DNA of 62,304 nt from Phycisphaerae bacterium. Lineage in GTDB: Bacteria > Planctomycetota > Phycisphaerae > FEN-1346 > JAACEH01. The notes beneath the pieces are model-generated. The model ran no database searches, was not told the origin of the DNA, and saw only the letters and a list, made by a program, of their open reading frames with translations. Position numbers and translations under genes: made by a program. The stretch lies in assembly GCA_012729015.1 (NCBI GenBank), contig JAAYDY010000114.1:1-62304 (forward strand). The letters are read 5' to 3'. This document shows, piece after piece, positions 23,887 through 32,635 of this stretch (the first letter of the stretch is position 1; every line of letters starts with the position of its first letter).

Positions 23887-23925
23887 GAAGGGCGGCAGGA
23901 CGGGTTCACCGTTCCGCCGCCCTTC
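23887..23925 (+). terminator. 10-bp GC-rich hairpin after the PEP-CTERM gene
   Basis: GAAGGGCGGC (23887-23896) pairs perfectly with GCCGCCCTTC (23916-23925), 60 bases past the stop codon. There is only a weak T-rich sequence after it (CGCTTTGCG). Confidence 0.55.
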
Positions 23926-24182
23926 CGCTTTGCGTCGCGCCGGTCATCAAGGCCACGCTCGTGTGGCATGCCACCCGGCGCGTTCTCCAATCGCCTCCCC
24001 CACGCGTTCCGGGGAAGGACCGTTGCGCGTGCCAGCGGCTTCGGGGGGGGCCTCGCGGCCCTGGCGGCCCTTGAGGGCGAGGCCTTTTCGCTTGCCGACG
24101 GTCGCGGCGGCGGCTAGCATAGCGTGTTGGCGGAGGCACTGCGGGCTCCGCCTGTTTGATTCCCGTGTGGGAGTGTCCCTGC

Positions 24183-25469
24183 ATGCCTGGCGACAAGGCG
24201 CAACTGCTTTCGGCGCAAGCACTACGAACAGAGTCCTCGCCGATCAACTACCTCATGGCCCTGGCCTTCGAGCGGCCCGACGCGATCAGTCTGGCCGCCG
24301 GATTCGTCGATAACGAGTCGCTGCCGGTGACGGAGATGCTGGCCTGCTGCCGGGAGATGCTCTCGGACCCCGCGGCCGCGCGGGCGGCCCTTCAGTACGG
24401 AACCACGCAGGGCCACCGGCCGCTGCGCGAGCGGCTGATCCGGCGTCTGGTGGACCGCGAGGGTCCCGCCGGCGAGGGCATGGCGCTGGACGCCGACCAC
24501 GTGGTCCTCACGTCCGGCAGCCAGCAGATGCTGTTTCTGATCTGTTCGGTGCTGCTGGACCCGGACGACATCGTGCTGTTGCCGCGGCCGGCGTACTTCG
24601 TGTTCATGGACACGTTGCGCGTGTTCGGGGCGCGGACGCTTGGCATCGACATGGACGCCGAGGGGCTGCGGGCCGACCACCTGGACCGGCGGCTGACGGA
24701 GCTGGACCGGGCCGGCGAGCTGGGCCGCGTGAAGTTCCTCTACGTCTGTTCCTATTGCGACAACCCGACGGGGCTGACGCTGTCGGCATCGCGGCGGCGC
24801 GAGCTGATGGAGGTGGTGGCCCGGTGGCGACGGCGGCAGCAGTTCTATGTGCTCGAGGACGCGGCGTACCGCGACCTGGTGTACGATGCCCAGACGGTGA
24901 TTCCGTCGCTGAAGAGCCTGGATCGCGGCAACGCCTCGGTGATCTACCTGGAAACGTTCAGCAAGCCTCTGGCGCCGGGGCTGAAGACCGGCTACGGGAT
25001 CCTGCCGACGTCGCTGGTGGCCCCGGTGCTGGACCAGAAGGGGAGCCACGACTTCGGCAGCGCGAACCTGTGCCAGCACCTGATCTGCCGTCTGCTGGAC
25101 TCGGGGCGTGCCGACGAGCACCTGCGACAGCTTCACGCCGCGTACCGGCCGAAGCGGGACGCGCTGCTGGGCGCCCTCGACCGGGAGATGAGCGGCCTGG
25201 CGGGCGTCTCCTGGACCAGGCCGCTGGGTGGGCTGTACGTCTGGCTGACGCTGCCGACGCGGATCAACACGGACCTGGACGGGCCGCTGTTCAAGCGCTG
25301 CCTGGACAAGGGGGTTCTCTACGTGCCGGGCAGCGCGTGCTACCAGGGGGAGCCCGGCTTCGACGCGCCGCGGAACCACATCCGCCTGTCGTTCGGCGTG
25401 CCGACGCCGGACGAGAACCGCGAAGGGGTCCGACGGCTGGCCCAGGCGCTGCGCGAGGAAATGGCCTGA
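24183..25469 (+). CDS. PLP-dependent aminotransferase (class I/II, LysN/MocR-like)
   Basis: 428 residues. ATG 24183 is preferred over an in-frame TTG upstream because GGGAG precedes it. Fold-type I motifs are LTSGSQQMLFL, CDNPTGLTLS, YVLEDAAYRDLVYD and the PLP lysine K261 in ETFSKPLAPGLKTGYG. The sequence is closest in kind to 2-aminoadipate/aromatic aminotransferases. The stop is 4 bases before lptF, so it shares a transcript with the LPS-export permeases. The metabolic link is not obvious. A role in making an envelope amino sugar or amino-acid precursor would be speculation. Confidence 0.88.
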   Translation: MPGDKAQLLSAQALRTESSPINYLMALAFERPDAISLAAGFVDNESLPVTEMLACCREMLSDPAAARAALQYGTTQGHRPLRERLIRRLVDREGPAGEGMALDADHVVLTSGSQQMLFLICSVLLDPDDIVLLPRPAYFVFMDTLRVFGARTLGIDMDAEGLRADHLDRRLTELDRAGELGRVKFLYVCSYCDNPTGLTLSASRRRELMEVVARWRRRQQFYVLEDAAYRDLVYDAQTVIPSLKSLDRGNASVIYLETFSKPLAPGLKTGYGILPTSLVAPVLDQKGSHDFGSANLCQHLICRLLDSGRADEHLRQLHAAYRPKRDALLGALDREMSGLAGVSWTRPLGGLYVWLTLPTRINTDLDGPLFKRCLDKGVLYVPGSACYQGEPGFDAPRNHIRLSFGVPTPDENREGVRRLAQALREEMA

Positions 25470-25473
25470 CGCG

Positions 25474-26970
25474 ATGCGGCTGATTCTTCACCGCTACATC
25501 TTCGGCGACCTGATGAAGGCGCTCCTGCTGTCGGGCACGGCCCTGACGAGCTTCCTGGCCCTGGCCTACGCGCTGAGCAGCCTGCGCGACCGCGGCCTCG
25601 GGCCGGCGGACTCGCTCCAGCTCGTGGTCTGCTTCATCCCGGCGATGCTCATCTTCGCCATGCCGATTGCCGCCCTGCTGACGACGACCCTTGTCTACGG
25701 CAAGCTCGCCTCGGAGAACGAGATCACGGCGTGTCGGGCGTCGGGCATTTCGATGCACACGCTCCTGTGGCCGGTCGTGGTCTTCGGGCTGCTGATCGGC
25801 GCGACCAACTTCGTCCTGTTCGACCGCGTGATTCCGTGGTCGTGGCAGCGGGCCGAGCGGATCGGCACCGAGAACCTGGAGCGCATGTTCTTCCACCACA
25901 TGCGGACGAAGAAGGAAGTGGAGTTCAAGAACGTCTTCTACATCCACGCCAAGCACGTGGAAGACCGGATGCTCTACGGCGTGGTGATCGACTACGACAT
26001 GGGCGACGGCCAACGGTACCGGGCGTACGCCCCGGCGGCGCACATCAGTTTCCTGCCGCCGGTGTCGGGCGAGCAGGAGCCGGTCCAGGTGACGGCCCGG
26101 CGGCCGTCGATCGGCGAGGACATGATCAGCTACGCCCGGGAGCGTGCCGGGAAGCTCCTGGCGTCGTTCCCGAGAGTGGAACGGGTGCTGGTGGTGCTGG
26201 ACATTGAGGACGGTCGCGGCGTGGCCGAGTGCGTGGCGAGCGTGCGGTACGCCGGGAGCGTGAGCGACCGCCAGGTGCGGGACGATCTGGCGACGGCGAT
26301 TGCGGCGGTGACCGAGGAGGTCGGCTCGCAACTGGCCGGCGCCGGCGACGCCGGGCGCACCGCCGACGGGCGTCCCGTGCCGCCGCGACCGGAGGAGCTG
26401 GCCGCCCAGAGCTGGGACACCGAGGTGGTGGACTGCGGGCGGATTCACATGCAGTTGTTCGACGTTCACGGGAGCGACCCGGACGAGGCGCGGCTCATTC
26501 TGGGCGACTACAACATCGTGCGGTCGATCAACGACATCCGCGAGTCGCGACCGCGCGAGATGACGCTGGCCCAGTTGCGGCTCCGGTACCAGCGGCCGCA
26601 GGAGTGCTACGCCTACCGTCGGGGCGCGGCCCGAGGCGCCGGGCCCGAGGCCATGGCCAAACTGGCCGAGAAGCTCAAGGCCGAGAGCCTGGCCGAGGAG
26701 CACTCGCGGTACGCCTCGATTGTCAGTTGCGTGCTGCTGGTGGGCCTGGGGGCGGCCCTGGGCACGATGTTCCGGCATGGGCACATCCTGACGGCGTTCT
26801 CCGTCAGCATGGGCCCCGGGCTGTTCGCCATCTTCGCGATCCTCGTCGGCAAGCAGATGGTGGAGAAGCAGCCGGAGAGCATGCACGCCCTGGTGTGGGT
26901 CATCTGGGCCGGCAACCTGGTGCTGCTTGCGATCAACGCCGTGCTGATCCCGCGGCTGCTGCGGCGATAG
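25474..26970 (+). CDS. lptF: LptF/LptG-family permease
   Basis: 498 residues of the YjgP/YjgQ family, membrane components of the ABC exporter that lifts lipopolysaccharide from the inner membrane. Three N-terminal helices (about 15-120), a large periplasmic beta-jellyroll region and three C-terminal helices (about 405-495) are visible. RLILHRYIFGDLMKALLLSG is a typical start. At 498 residues it is longer than usual (about 360), with extra sequence in the periplasmic part around 190-320. It is translated from the same unit as the aminotransferase and lptG. No lptB or lptC gene is in the window. Confidence 0.88.
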   Translation: MRLILHRYIFGDLMKALLLSGTALTSFLALAYALSSLRDRGLGPADSLQLVVCFIPAMLIFAMPIAALLTTTLVYGKLASENEITACRASGISMHTLLWPVVVFGLLIGATNFVLFDRVIPWSWQRAERIGTENLERMFFHHMRTKKEVEFKNVFYIHAKHVEDRMLYGVVIDYDMGDGQRYRAYAPAAHISFLPPVSGEQEPVQVTARRPSIGEDMISYARERAGKLLASFPRVERVLVVLDIEDGRGVAECVASVRYAGSVSDRQVRDDLATAIAAVTEEVGSQLAGAGDAGRTADGRPVPPRPEELAAQSWDTEVVDCGRIHMQLFDVHGSDPDEARLILGDYNIVRSINDIRESRPREMTLAQLRLRYQRPQECYAYRRGAARGAGPEAMAKLAEKLKAESLAEEHSRYASIVSCVLLVGLGAALGTMFRHGHILTAFSVSMGPGLFAIFAILVGKQMVEKQPESMHALVWVIWAGNLVLLAINAVLIPRLLRR

Positions 26971-26999
26971 CGGGGGGGGACCGAGACGAGTCACGACCG

Positions 27000-28202
27000 A
27001 TGAAGCTGTGCGACCGTTACATCCTCAAGGGGTTCCTGTTCTCGCTGGCGGTGGTCTTCGTGTCGATGATCGCCCTGACGATCATGATCGACATGGTCGT
27101 GAACCTGGACGAGTTCCTGAAGATCGGCCGCGACCAGGAACAGACCATCTCCACGATGGACATCCTGCTGCACATCGGCCGGTACTACATGTACCGGACG
27201 CTGGAGTATTTCCAGTGGCTGTGCGGCGCGGCGGTGCTGGTGGCGGCGGCGTTCACGATGGCGCGGCTGAACAAGACGAACGAGCTGATCGCGTTCAAGG
27301 CGTCGGGGGTGAGCGTCTATCGGCTGCTGTGGCCCATCATCGTGTGCGGGCTGGCGATGTCGGCGGTCTACGTGATCAACCAGGAAGTGCTGATCCCGCG
27401 CTCGGCTAACGAGCTGACGGGCAAGCGGGGCGTGGTGGGATCGGACGAGCCGTTCGAGGTCCGCCACATCGAGGACGCCAGCAATGCCCTGATGAACGCC
27501 GAACGGTACCTTCCGGCGGAACAGGCGATGGTGAGTGTCGTGCTGGACGTCAAGGGCCGCCGCGTCCGCTATCCGGTGACGATCGTCCTGCGCGACGAGC
27601 AGAGCCGCAACCGCTTCTTCATCACCGCCGACCGCGCGGAGTACGATCCGCGCATCGGCGCCAAGGGCGGGTGGCGGCTCTATCACGAAGTCGTCGGCCA
27701 GGACGGATCGACCAAACTCGTCTACGGCGGCAAGAAGGTGGCCGCTCCCGAGCGCGGCCGGGCCCACGCCGTCGCGGCCGTTGAGGAGGGCGAGACCGTC
27801 TTCGAGTTCGAGACCGACATCGACCCCGCGGCACTCGTCCGGCGCAAGCACTCGAAGTTCTTCCAGTACCTCTCCTTCATGACCATGCGCGGGCTCCTGA
27901 ACGATCCCTCGGCCGTGGATCCCCGCGTCGCCCAGGTGACCATGCACAAGCATTTCTCCAAGCCGATCCTGAACGTCGTGCTGCTGCTGCTGGGCCTGCC
28001 GTTCGTCGTCGGCCGCGAAGGCAGAAGCTACTTCACCTCCATCGCCGCCTGCATCGGCCTCTTTGTGCTCGTCCTGGCCGTCGAGTACGCGGCCACCGAG
28101 TTCGGCCAGTCGGGCCACATCCATCCGATCCTCGCGGCCTACCTGCCGGTCTTCGTCTTCACGCCCGTTGCGGTCATCGCCATGGAAACCATTCGCACCT
28201 GA
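27000..28202 (+). CDS. lptG: LptF/LptG-family permease
   Basis: 400 residues, starting MKLCDRYILKGFLFSLAVVF. It is the second YjgP/YjgQ permease of the pair, with the usual three plus three transmembrane helices, the ELIAFKASGVSVYRLLWPI segment and a periplasmic domain (about 130-310). HKHFSKPILNVVLLLLGLPFVVG is the conserved re-entry into the membrane. Paired with lptF 29 bases upstream, it implies an LPS- or lipid-exporting Lpt bridge. Which of the pair is F or G is assigned from gene order and is not certain. Confidence 0.88.
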   Translation: MKLCDRYILKGFLFSLAVVFVSMIALTIMIDMVVNLDEFLKIGRDQEQTISTMDILLHIGRYYMYRTLEYFQWLCGAAVLVAAAFTMARLNKTNELIAFKASGVSVYRLLWPIIVCGLAMSAVYVINQEVLIPRSANELTGKRGVVGSDEPFEVRHIEDASNALMNAERYLPAEQAMVSVVLDVKGRRVRYPVTIVLRDEQSRNRFFITADRAEYDPRIGAKGGWRLYHEVVGQDGSTKLVYGGKKVAAPERGRAHAVAAVEEGETVFEFETDIDPAALVRRKHSKFFQYLSFMTMRGLLNDPSAVDPRVAQVTMHKHFSKPILNVVLLLLGLPFVVGREGRSYFTSIAACIGLFVLVLAVEYAATEFGQSGHIHPILAAYLPVFVFTPVAVIAMETIRT

Positions 28203-28229
28203 GCGCATCGCTGCCGTCGGGTGCCGTGC

Positions 28230-28345
28230 CCCGAGCGTCCGCGTGGGTCCGGGGGACCCACCCTACGGTTGCTTCATGGCCACGCCCCTCGACAGGCTCG
28301 GGATCTACGACAAGCGTGGCCATGCCTCCCGACACGCCAGCGTGG
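28230..28345. repeat. Family A and family G repeats
   Basis: A family A hairpin near 28243-28261 with tail CCTACGG is followed by CATGGCCACG and its complement CGTGGCCATG, split by a family E fragment (about 28275-28325). Confidence 0.7.
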
Positions 28346-28526
28346 CGATGCCACGCGACGTTCCATGCCGTTGTGAATCCGGGGCATTCTGACGGAACAC
28401 GCGCGCCGCCCCGGGGTTTTCTGGTTATCCGGAGGGTCCGAGGCCAAGGTCCGGCCGCCCCGCGCGGCCGCGGCCTTGCAGCGAGTGCCCCGGACCGGCG
28501 ACCCAGCGAAAGGAGACGGTCTCACG

Positions 28527-28943
28527 ATGAACACGCAACGCGCCCCATGGGCGAAGGTCTTTCTGCTGGCGGGCCTGTGCGTCGGCCTGGCCATCGTGGC
28601 GGTGGGTTGCCGGCCCTCGGCGCCGAGCGCCGCGCAGGCGCTGTCCGAGCGGGACCTGATCAGCGGACCCAGCGTCACGGCCGTCGCTCCGGACGGCGCC
28701 GACATCCACTGGATCGCGCCGGCGGGTATGCGGGGGTCGTGCCGCCTGCTGGAAGACGCCGCCGGCGTGGTCGTGACCGTGAGCACGTCGGCGATCACCG
28801 GCCGCGAGGACGTGCGCTACACGGCCACCCTCAGCGGCCTGTCGCCGGGGCGGCGGTACTGGTACGAGGTGGTGTCGGGCCGCGAGCGGGCCGAGGGCAC
28901 GTTCCGCACGCCGCCGGCGGCCGAGAGAGGAGTGAACCCATGA
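28527..28943 (+). CDS. Lipoprotein with a single Fn3/purple-acid-phosphatase N-terminal domain
   Basis: 138 residues; AAAGGAG upstream fixes the ATG. Signal with lipobox ending AIVAVGC (Cys 28). The mature part is one fibronectin-III-like domain (about 48-130): GPSVTAVAPDGADIHWIA followed by YTATLSGLSPGRRYWYEVVSG. This is the N-terminal domain that in purple acid phosphatases is fused to the catalytic domain. Its stop overlaps the start of the metallophosphoesterase gene (ATGA), so the two proteins are made together and may act as a pair at the membrane (inference). Confidence 0.8.
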   Translation: MNTQRAPWAKVFLLAGLCVGLAIVAVGCRPSAPSAAQALSERDLISGPSVTAVAPDGADIHWIAPAGMRGSCRLLEDAAGVVVTVSTSAITGREDVRYTATLSGLSPGRRYWYEVVSGRERAEGTFRTPPAAERGVNP

Positions 28944-31036
28944 GCGACCTCAGACACGATCACGACGCATCGTGGCGGGCGGAATTGGACCGTGCGGCAG
29001 AGGCGGCTGGGCTGTCGCGGCGCGAGATGCTGCGTCTGGGTCTGTTCGGCGCCGCGGCCGTCCTGGGCCAGCACTGGAGTGTTCGAGCCCTTGCGGCGGC
29101 GACCGCCGGCGGCGCCGAAGCCTTTCACTTCGTCGTCACCGGCGACACGCAGAGCCATCCGCTCCGCATCCGCGCCATCGCCGAGGCCATCGCCCGCGAC
29201 GTGCCGGCCTTCGTGGTGCACACCGGCGACCTCTGCAACAACTCGAACCATCCCGACCTGCTGGAGGAGCAGTTCTTCGGCCCGTGGCGCGACCTGCTCC
29301 GCAAGACCGCCGTCTGGCCCGCGCGCGGCAACCACGAGTACGGCATCCAGCCCTTCGCCGACCTCTTCCGGCTGTCGCCGCAGCGGCTCTGGTACTCCTT
29401 CGACTACGCCAACCTCCACGTGGTCATCCTCGACCAGTGGAGCGTCAAGGGCAGCGACACGATGGAGCCCGAGCGTATGGCCGCCATGGCCGAATGGCTC
29501 GATGGCGACCTTGCCGCCGTGCAGGGCAAGGCGGACTGGATCATCGTCGCCGGGCATCAGCCCATGTTCAACGTCGCCGGCCACGGCAGCACGTGGGGCC
29601 ACGAGCGGATTCTGCCGCTGCTGTACAAGCACGGCGTGGACCTGGTCCTCGCCGGGCACTCGCACCTCTACGAGCGCTTCGTTCCCATCGGTCCCCGGGG
29701 CGCCAAGCCGATCCACTTCATCGTCGCCGGCGGCGGCGGGGGAACCAACTACGCGTCCGTGCCGAGCCCGATCCTCCTGCGCAGTCACGCCGCGGCGCAC
29801 TACAGCCTCTATCGGATCGAGGGCGACCGCCTCGACCTGACCGTCAAGGGCTCCGGCGGCACGATCATCGACACGATGACCTTGACGAAGACCGGCGGTG
29901 CGCTGGCGCCGGCCGTCCTTGCGGCCGCCATCGAGCCCGAGGACGCCATGCGGCTCCTGAAACCCTACAAGGGCCTCGCCGTCAACGTGACCGAGCGCCC
30001 CGTTGCCGGCCGCACGATGACCTGCACGCTGTCGCCCCGGCGTTTCCCCCCGGGCAGCCGCGTGACCTTCAGCACCGATCCCAGCAGTTCGTGGTCCGTC
30101 GAGGAGACGACGTTCGAGGCGCCGCCACAGGAGCCGCTCGACGCCGCGGCGGTCTCCGCCGCATCGCCGCCGGAAGACGACGCTCCGGCACCGTGGCTGC
30201 TCCGGGTGACTCCGCCCGATGGTGTTCTGCTCGCCGGCCACGGGTTCAGCCCCGACCTCTCGGCGTCGATCCGCCTGGACTATCGCGGCCGCACGTGGTT
30301 CTGCCCCTCGGTGCCCGTCGGTCTGCACGAGCTGAGCGTCCGCCGCCTCGCGCCGCAACCGACCGTGGTGGACGTGCCGGCCGCGTCGGAGGCGCTGGTC
30401 GCCCAGCTCGCCGGCCTGTCGCGTGGGGGAGACCAGGCTGTGAACATCCGTCTCGACGCATGGGAAGGCGTTCCCTTCCTGCACCTGCCCTCGACGGGCG
30501 CCGCCAGCCGCACCATGAAACTGGCGTGGGCGCGCGATGCCCTCTACGGCATTGTCGCCGTCGAGCAGGGGGCGATCCACGTGGACGACGAGTTGCCCTG
30601 GAACGCCGACAGCCTGGAGATCAATCTGGAACCCGACGCCGAGCGGCGCACGCGCCTGCTGTCGCGCGGGCCGACGGTCAAGCTCTTCCTCTGGCCGCAG
30701 CCCGGGGGCGACGGCGGGCCGGCGTCGTTCAAGCGATCCACCGGCCGTCTGGCCGGCGGTTCGGTGAAGGCCCATTGGCGCAAGACGCCCGGCGGCTACG
30801 TCATGGAGTTCCGCATCTCGGCCCGCGCGCTGACCGTGGCCGACGACGGCGCAGGGACGCCCGAGACCGGCGCGCGACCCGACGCCCAGCCGCTCGCCGC
30901 CGGCCGCACCCTCGGCCTCGACCTCGTCCTGCGCCACGACGGCGAAACGGTCGAGCAGTTCGCCGACCCGCGCGGCCTTCGCTCCACGTGGGGCTCGCCG
31001 ATCTACTGGGGACAAATCCGGTTGTCCTCGCAGTAG
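28940..31036 (+). CDS. Exported metallophosphoesterase with C-terminal CBM9-like domain
   Basis: 698 residues. Tat-type N-terminus LSRREMLRLGLFGAAAVLG (about 25-43). Calcineurin-like metallophosphoesterase domain at about 60-330 with metal motifs GDTQ (68-71), HTGDL, GNHE, GHQP and GHSHLYER, as in purple-acid-phosphatase-like enzymes. After a linker the last ~190 residues (LHLPSTGAASRTMKLAWARDALYGIVAVE...NADSLEINLEPD) resemble a family 9 carbohydrate-binding or DOMON-type module. Probably a periplasmic or surface phosphomonoesterase acting on a glycan-linked substrate (inference). ATG overlaps the preceding lipoprotein gene. Confidence 0.87.
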   Translation: MSDLRHDHDASWRAELDRAAEAAGLSRREMLRLGLFGAAAVLGQHWSVRALAAATAGGAEAFHFVVTGDTQSHPLRIRAIAEAIARDVPAFVVHTGDLCNNSNHPDLLEEQFFGPWRDLLRKTAVWPARGNHEYGIQPFADLFRLSPQRLWYSFDYANLHVVILDQWSVKGSDTMEPERMAAMAEWLDGDLAAVQGKADWIIVAGHQPMFNVAGHGSTWGHERILPLLYKHGVDLVLAGHSHLYERFVPIGPRGAKPIHFIVAGGGGGTNYASVPSPILLRSHAAAHYSLYRIEGDRLDLTVKGSGGTIIDTMTLTKTGGALAPAVLAAAIEPEDAMRLLKPYKGLAVNVTERPVAGRTMTCTLSPRRFPPGSRVTFSTDPSSSWSVEETTFEAPPQEPLDAAAVSAASPPEDDAPAPWLLRVTPPDGVLLAGHGFSPDLSASIRLDYRGRTWFCPSVPVGLHELSVRRLAPQPTVVDVPAASEALVAQLAGLSRGGDQAVNIRLDAWEGVPFLHLPSTGAASRTMKLAWARDALYGIVAVEQGAIHVDDELPWNADSLEINLEPDAERRTRLLSRGPTVKLFLWPQPGGDGGPASFKRSTGRLAGGSVKAHWRKTPGGYVMEFRISARALTVADDGAGTPETGARPDAQPLAAGRTLGLDLVLRHDGETVEQFADPRGLRSTWGSPIYWGQIRLSSQ

Positions 31037-31079
31037 CGCCGTGGCACGGCATCGTGCCGGTGCGTCGCGGGGCCATCGT

Positions 31080-31410
31080 GGCCCGGTGTGCAACGCGATC
31101 GTCGGGTGGCGTGCCTGCCCCGTCAGAGGTGTGTCGGGTCTGTTGACCCGACCTACTTGCCGCCGGTGCGTCGCGTGGCTGCGGAGCAGCCACCCTACGC
31201 GCTGCGCTCGGGGCACCTCTCCCTGTAAGCAGGGAGAGGGGTTGAAGGAGTGTGCTTCGCACGCCGCGATTGGGGGGAACGCGTGGCTGCAAGCAGCCAC
31301 CCTACGCGCTACCACTCCTCAGCTGCGCGTGGGTCCGGGGGACCCACCCTACGCGCGGTCACGGATCATGGCCACGACAAGCGTGGCCATGCCACCCCCG
31401 CCACCCTATG
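31080..31410. repeat. Repeat cluster between convergent genes (B, F, D, H, A, G)
   Basis: Family F core TCGGGTC...GACCCGACCTAC at 31130-31162 and family D near 31205-31270. Family H hairpin GTGGCTGC-AA-GCAGCCAC (31283-31300) and family A hairpin GTGGGTCC-GGG-GGACCCAC (31329-31347) both carry the tail CCTACGCGC. Family G follows near 31369-31392. Confidence 0.85.
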
Positions 31411-31412
31411 CG

Positions 31413-32480
31413 CTACGTTGTCGGCTGTTGCGGCAGATGGGGGATGAGCTTGTGTGGCGCGCGGAACCGCATGGCCGCGAGCATGCGCTGCCAGGCGTCG
31501 GTCGGGAGGACGGCCTCGACGTAGTCGGGGCGGCCGAGCGCGAACGGGCGCGCGATGCCCTCCGGCGCGGTCTTGTCGAGCAGGCGCAGCAGGTCGCGTT
31601 CGGGCGAGTCGGAGCGCGCCACGAGGTGGACCTTGCCGGGCACGTAGCCGCTGTTGGCGGCGACGATCATGTACCGCGGCAACTGCCGGGCCCACATGGC
31701 GGCCAGGATGTCTTCGATCCGCGCCGGCGACGCGACCGGCGCCAGCGCGACGCGCCACATGAAGTAGGGGCGCTGGTGCGACCACTCGCCGAGGGCCTGC
31801 ATCACGGCGACGCGCGCGCTGCGCAGGCGCTCCATGTCGGACGACTCGTCGGCCAGAAAACCCTCGGGCCCGTCGCTTCGGGCCAGCAGGGCCAGCGCCT
31901 CGCGCACCGCCGGTTCGCGGTCGCGGCAGCCGCTGCTCAAGAGCACCTGGACCTCGCGTGCGGCCGTGCGCGTGTAGGGTCGGTCACCGCGCTGGGGCGG
32001 GGGCGGATCGGCCTTGGGGTGTCCCGCCTCGGCGGCCACGGCGGCCAGCCACGCCAGGTCGGTCACGGGGCCCAGCGCGGCCAGGAGCTCGTAGAGGACC
32101 ACGGCGGCAGGGCGGGCCGTGCGCGGCGAGAGGGGTTCGATGACCGGCGCGATCAGGTCGGGATCGTGGCGGTGCACGTCGATCTGGAGTGTGGGACAGT
32201 CCGGCGCGGCGGCTTCGTCCGAGGCGCCGAGGTCGAGCGCGAGCACCGCCCCGGCGCCGGCCTGTCGCGCCCGCGCCGCCAGGAGCGAGCCCGTCAGCAG
32301 CTCCGCCTTGCCCGGCGTCAGGAGCGTCACGGCGCCGTAGCCGTGCTCGGCCAGCCACCGCCGCGCCATCTCGCCGGCGGCCAGTCCTGCGGCGTCGTCG
32401 CGACACGCCACGGCCACGGGTCGCCCGGCCGCACGGTCGCAGAATTCCTGAAAGCGGGCAACGTCGGCGTCATCGAGCAT
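31413..32480 (-). CDS. DHH-superfamily phosphoesterase-like protein with altered motifs
   Basis: 355 residues; start 32480 with GGAG upstream. The layout matches RecJ/NrnA-type DHH proteins. The first motif VAVACRDDAAGLAAGEMARR corresponds to the usual H.D.DG.AA segment, LALDLGASD to motif II, and IDVHRHD to DHHR. GGxPGKVHLVARS-like sequence at the C-terminus matches the DHHA1 substrate domain. Several metal ligands differ from the canonical set, so catalysis may be altered or lost. Active relatives cleave nano-RNA, cyclic dinucleotides or single-stranded DNA. Confidence 0.6.
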   Translation of the reverse strand: MLDDADVARFQEFCDRAAGRPVAVACRDDAAGLAAGEMARRWLAEHGYGAVTLLTPGKAELLTGSLLAARARQAGAGAVLALDLGASDEAAAPDCPTLQIDVHRHDPDLIAPVIEPLSPRTARPAAVVLYELLAALGPVTDLAWLAAVAAEAGHPKADPPPPQRGDRPYTRTAAREVQVLLSSGCRDREPAVREALALLARSDGPEGFLADESSDMERLRSARVAVMQALGEWSHQRPYFMWRVALAPVASPARIEDILAAMWARQLPRYMIVAANSGYVPGKVHLVARSDSPERDLLRLLDKTAPEGIARPFALGRPDYVEAVLPTDAWQRMLAAMRFRAPHKLIPHLPQQPTT

Positions 32481-32635
32481 GAGCGTTCTCCGGGGCCGGG
32501 GGGTTCCTCTTTCCATTATAGGCCACTGCGGCCACGGAAGGAAACCGTGTCCTCGCGCCGCGGGGACTGGCGGCTTCGGGCGACATGTTGCAATTCAAGG
32601 CCGGTTTCATAGAATGCCCGAATCGGGAGGGACGG

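Noticed and set aside
24156..24182. TTG start for the aminotransferase
   Set aside because: ATG 24183 has a GGGAG at acceptable distance and the extra residues are not typical of the family.
28817..31315. 832-codon minus-strand frame over the metallophosphoesterase
   Set aside because: Shadow of the plus-strand gene, and it extends into repeats.
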